Source: Oscillibacter sp. 1-3 (GTDB lineage Bacteria; Bacillota; Clostridia; Oscillospirales; Oscillospiraceae). Taken from it: DNA of 64,000 nt. Position 1 is the first letter of the stretch. Every line of letters starts with the position of its first letter. The notes below the pieces were generated by a model, which saw nothing but the letters and a program-made list of their open reading frames with translations, was not told where the DNA came from and ran no database searches. The position numbers were made by a program, and so were the translations under genes. Positions 61,800-64,000 of this stretch are shown here, one piece after another. The stretch covers positions 1,109,033 through 1,173,032 of the forward strand of contig NZ_KE159703.1 of the NCBI RefSeq assembly GCF_000403435.2, read 5' to 3'.

Positions 61800-61870
61800 C
61801 GTGTGGGTCAACTTGTGGGTCGGCCTGGTTACTAGCAAATTACTAACAAACAAAAAGTTGCGAAAACAAG
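61800..61870. other. Possible attachment region next to tRNA-Val
   Basis: Between the terminators of the element and of the tRNA genes lie two GTGGGTC copies (about 61803 and 61814, 12 bases apart) and TTACTAGCAAATTACTAAC. Direct short repeats beside the 3' end of a tRNA gene are where integrase arm or core sites would be expected. No matching copy of the tRNA 3' end was found elsewhere in the window. Confidence 0.25.
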
Positions 61871-61907
61871 AGAAAATCCTGAAACCATTGCGGTTTCAGG
61901 ATTCTCT
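61871..61907 (-). terminator. Terminator of the tRNA cluster
   Basis: AGAATCCTGAAACC / GGTTTCAGGATTTTCT hairpin just after tRNA-Val on the minus strand, followed by CTTGTTTTCG. Confidence 0.75.
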
Positions 61908-61984
61908 TGGTGGAGACTACTGGACTCGAACCAGTGGCCTCATGCGTGTGAAGCATGCGCTCTAACCAGCTGAGCTAAGCCTCC
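61908..61984 (-). tRNA. tRNA-Val (anticodon CAC)
   Basis: 77 bases including encoded CCA. Acceptor GGAGGCT pairs with AGTCTCC (one G-U). Anticodon stem CATGC/GCATG closes loop TTCACAC with anticodon CAC; the T-arm has GGTTCGAGTCC. Its 3' end faces the integrated element. Confidence 0.93.
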
Positions 61985-62044
61985 ATTTTCCATATTTGGT
62001 TTTGCTGTCCCATAAGACGCCGCGCGTCACGGCATCTTATGGAA

Positions 62045-62119
62045 TGGTGACCCGTACGGGATTCGAACCCATGTTACAGCCGTGAAAGGGCCGTGTCTTA
62101 ACCACTTGACCAACGGGCC
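62045..62119 (-). tRNA. tRNA-Glu (anticodon TTC)
   Basis: 75 bases with CCA. Acceptor GGCCCGT / ACGGGTC (one G-U), anticodon loop CTTTCAC gives TTC, T-arm GGGTTCGAATCCC. Confidence 0.95.
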
Positions 62120-62289
62120 GTTATTAGAGCGAAATCCGCTCTATTCCGTATCCGCTCTTTGGCGAAAACTGTGTTGTGCTCTCTTGCTCCCCTCTGCTCT
62201 AACCCCGCCTTGTCAGGATCTCAACGCAACAGGTACAGAAGAACATTTTTTATAGAGTCCATGAAGCGCCCAGCGGCGCTCCATGGATT

Positions 62290-62366
62290 TGGTAGCGGCA
62301 CCTGGATTTGAACCGGGGACACTGCGGGTATGAACCGCATGCTCTAGCCAACTGAGCTATGCCGCC
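62290..62366 (-). tRNA. tRNA-Met, elongator (anticodon CAT)
   Basis: 77 bases with CCA. Acceptor GGCGGCA / TGCCGCT, anticodon loop TTCATAC gives CAT. The acceptor pairs at position 1, so it is not the initiator; a tRNA-Ile2 with modified C34 cannot be excluded. The T-stem CCCGG / CCAGG has one C-A mismatch. Confidence 0.9.
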
Positions 62367-62503
62367 ATAACTCGCCCGTAACGGGCAAAAATTACTATAC
62401 CAGAAGAGGCTGCTTTTTGTCAAGTCCTTCCGGCAAAAAAATCAAAAAAATTTTCCGTTATCTCCGACAGGCAGAAACATCCGGCAAATCCAGCCCCGCT
62501 TGA
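62367..62503. promoter_or_regulatory. Upstream region of tRNA cluster
   Basis: Short AT-rich stretch before tRNA-Met on the minus strand, with TTGACA at 62417-62422 and TATAGT at about 62394 on the complement, a plausible promoter with 17-base spacing. It runs up to the CTAG that starts the MITE. Confidence 0.55.
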
Positions 62504-62507
62504 CTAG

Positions 62508-62665
62508 GCCTTGTTTGAAAAAAGGCGGAATGCCCAACGGCGAGAGATTTTTTCGCCAGTTAAGGCAAATTTTTGCAGGCGGACTGACGCCCGGTAAGAA
62601 AATTTAACGCAGAGTGGCGGATAAAGATCCACCGTTTGGGCGTTTTGTCTTTTTTCAAACATGGC
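62508..62665. mobile_element. MITE with CTAG target duplication
   Basis: 158 bp bounded by CTAG on both sides (62504-62507 and 62666-62669). Terminal inverted repeats GCCTTGTTTGAAAAAAGGC and GCCATGTTTGAAAAAAGAC agree at 17 of 19 positions. No coding capacity. The adjoining IS5-type relic starts with a related end (GGGTTGTTTGAAAGAAT), so its transposase probably moved it. CTAG fits IS5-family targets. Confidence 0.8.
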
Positions 62666-62669
62666 CTAG

Positions 62670-63260
62670 GGGTTGTTTGAAAGAATGAAACAGTAGTGCT
62701 AAATCAACAGGACGGCAATAGCGGCCATATAGACAAAAACGAGAAGAGAAGCATCGAGCTCGTTGTAGCTGGCAGCAATTCTGCAAAACCATTTGATTTT
62801 CTGGAAGAAGCACTCGACTAAATGACGTTCCTTGTATAAATGCCAATCCACAGGCCAAGGGTCAGAAACATTGATTTTGGGCGGAATCACATAGCTGGCC
62901 CCATGCCCTCAAAATATAGGTTTGGATGGACGCAGCTCCATAAACTCGGTCTGCCAATACGCCGCTGATGATGTTGACCTGTTCCAGCGGTTGGAAGGCA
63001 TGAGTAGAATCGTGGTCACTTCCTGCTGAAGGAAGAAAAGCCACCGGATTTCTCAGGACATCCACGATCGTGTGTAACTTTGTATTCAGCCTGCTTCTTC
63101 TGCGGCCGATGCCTAAAATATCCTTTTCAGCGTACCGCCATCTTGTCGTTTGGCAAAAGGACATACACGGGCTGCCAGGGGCCACAAGCCTCCAGCAATT
63201 CCCGCCATTGTGCGCTACTCCGGACGATCCGGAGCGTCCCCTTCAACATTGTCCGGTATC
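62670..63260 (-). pseudogene. IS5-family transposase relic, frameshifted
   Basis: Minus-strand pieces cover most of a transposase: SSAQWRELLEACGPWQPVYV (about 63160-63215), then GIGRRRSRLNTKLHTIVDVLRNPVAFLPSAG and ADRVYGAASIQTYI (62920-63100), then in another frame VIPPKINVSDPWPVDWHLYKERHLVECFFQKIKWF and LDASLLVFVYMAAIAVLLI (62699-62890). It is broken at about 62885 and again near 63120 (stop after KMAVR). The end at 62670 is the left terminal repeat; the N-terminal end is missing or unclear. Confidence 0.85.
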
Positions 63261-63296
63261 CTTCCTGGGACGGCCTTTCTGGTGGTATCTGTGTAG

Positions 63297-63695
63297 ATGT
63301 TTATGGTCGTGGCAACATCCGAAGTATCCCAACAGGCAGAGAAGACGGTCATGTTCTTGCAGGAAAACTGCCAGTGCGAAAATAAAGGAGATTTTGAACT
63401 GCAAAAACACATCGACGCTTACAGTCAGACACGGGAGATTTATGCAAATTATCGAAAATTGACCGGCCGAAAGCAGGCTGAATTTTAAGAACAGCATACC
63501 AGAGAAATCATGACCTGCCAAGCGGTGAAGCGGTACTTTGATTCTCTGAAACAGGAATATGCCGCTTTGCAGGCTGAGAACAAAAAGCGGTATCCAGAGT
63601 ACAAGCAGGCCAAGGCAAACATGATAGAACTGCTCACTGCCCAAAACAACGTGGAACGGATTTTGGGTGTGGCGGAGAAAGAGAAAAATTCGTAA
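63297..63695 (+). pseudogene. Relaxase (MobA/MobL-type) C-terminal relic
   Basis: The frame gives LQKHIDAYSQTREIYANYRKLTGRKQAEF, TAA at 63486-63488, then EIMTCQAVKRYFDSLKQEYAALQAENKKRYPEYKQAKANMIELLTAQNNVERILG. This is the C-terminal helix region of mobilisation relaxases in clostridial transposons. One base change made TAA where a Tyr codon is expected. The catalytic N-terminal part is absent. A trace of a lost mobilisable element. Confidence 0.8.
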
Positions 63696-64000
63696 CCGCC
63701 AGCAGGAGGTACATTGATTGATGATTTTTCTCTTCCTGCGGGTAACAGCAGACGTCGGAGGCGGCTTAAAAATCCGGGCGCAAGCGCGCCCGGATTTACA
63801 GGGATTTGGGGACAGTTAGCCACCAACAAGCACGCGCTGGGTATATACCGGCGCCTTGCTTGCCGGTACCCGGTACCAGTATGAGAACATTTGGCGCCAA
63901 GGTGATTCTTGTGGGGCATTTTTCTTGCGTGTTGGATTGACAACAGTAAGGGTTTGTTATAATATAAGTATAGTTAGTAATATCTAACTTTTGAATTGGA
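63696..64000 (+). other. Right-end noncoding region
   Basis: 305 bases without a clear gene. AAATCCGGGCGC / GCGCCCGGATTT forms a strong hairpin (63768-63797). TTGACA at 63937-63942 and TATAAT at 63958-63963 make a good sigma-A promoter with 15-base spacing for a gene beyond the window. Confidence 0.5.

Noticed and set aside
61908..61984. tRNA-Val as proven attachment site of the element
   Set aside because: The 3' end faces the element, but no second copy of that sequence was found inside the window. It is only listed as possible.

Overview
The window looks like chromosome from an anaerobic, probably gut-dwelling, high-GC member of the Clostridia (Oscillospirales-like). This is inferred from AGGAGG-type ribosome binding sites, Gram-positive style lipoproteins (LAAC lipoboxes), exosporium-like collagen proteins, a flagellin, a galacto-N-biose/lacto-N-biose phosphorylase operon and Clostridia-type mobile elements. 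No rRNA is present, so the genus cannot be fixed from this sequence.

Layout. 0-1.2 kb: 3' part of a large serine recombinase, abutting a collagen-like gene that may have lost its tail. 1.2-2.8 kb: two divergent collagen/exosporium-like paralogues. 3.1-7.9 kb: a nucleoside-type (BMP family) ABC importer. 8.2-12 kb: a ribose-type ABC importer. 12-19 kb: an AraC regulator divergent from an ABC importer and a GH112 phosphorylase. 19.2-26.2 kb (minus strand): an ECF sigma factor, its likely anti-sigma factor and four envelope proteins. 26.4-30.9 kb: serine resolvase, a TnpB-like gene with all three RuvC acidic residues replaced, a possible guide RNA, a CsrA-like protein and a flagellin. 31-50.3 kb (minus strand): a large glycan locus. 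50.3-52.5 kb: an IS21 element that cuts a FkbM-type methyltransferase on one side and a vanT-type racemase on the other. 54-61.8 kb: an integrated element with excisionase, HTH and RHH proteins, three tandem tyrosine recombinases and a repressor/metallopeptidase pair, ending at tRNA-Val. 61.9-62.4 kb: tRNA-Val, tRNA-Glu and tRNA-Met on the minus strand. 62.5-63.7 kb: a MITE, an IS5 relic and a relaxase relic.

How the genes work together. The glycan locus has the parts for a phosphonate-decorated glycan: PEP mutase fused to two nucleotidyltransferase domains, phosphonopyruvate decarboxylase and an alcohol dehydrogenase, which together suggest 2-hydroxyethylphosphonate and its CMP-activated form. 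It also has a GDP-D-glycero-D-manno-heptose pathway (GmhA, HddA, HddC-GmhB fusion), a probable CDP-pentitol pathway (Rpe, polyol dehydrogenase, TarI/IspD-like enzyme), several glycosyltransferases and methyltransferases. It lies convergently next to the flagellin, so flagellin glycosylation is a reasonable but unproven role.

The most unusual signal is just upstream of the flagellin. A catalytically dead TnpB-like gene is followed by a stretch that resembles the 3' end of a TnpB guide RNA scaffold, and then by 21 nt matching 17 of 21 positions of the flagellin 5' coding sequence. This resembles the nuclease-dead TnpB repressors (TldR) known to be linked to flagellin genes, here beside a CsrA homologue. 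The gene also has an in-frame TGA and a one-base frameshift, so it may be a decaying relic. Several other genes are broken too: one glycosyltransferase, one recombinase, the relaxase, the IS5 transposase and a small Rossmann relic.
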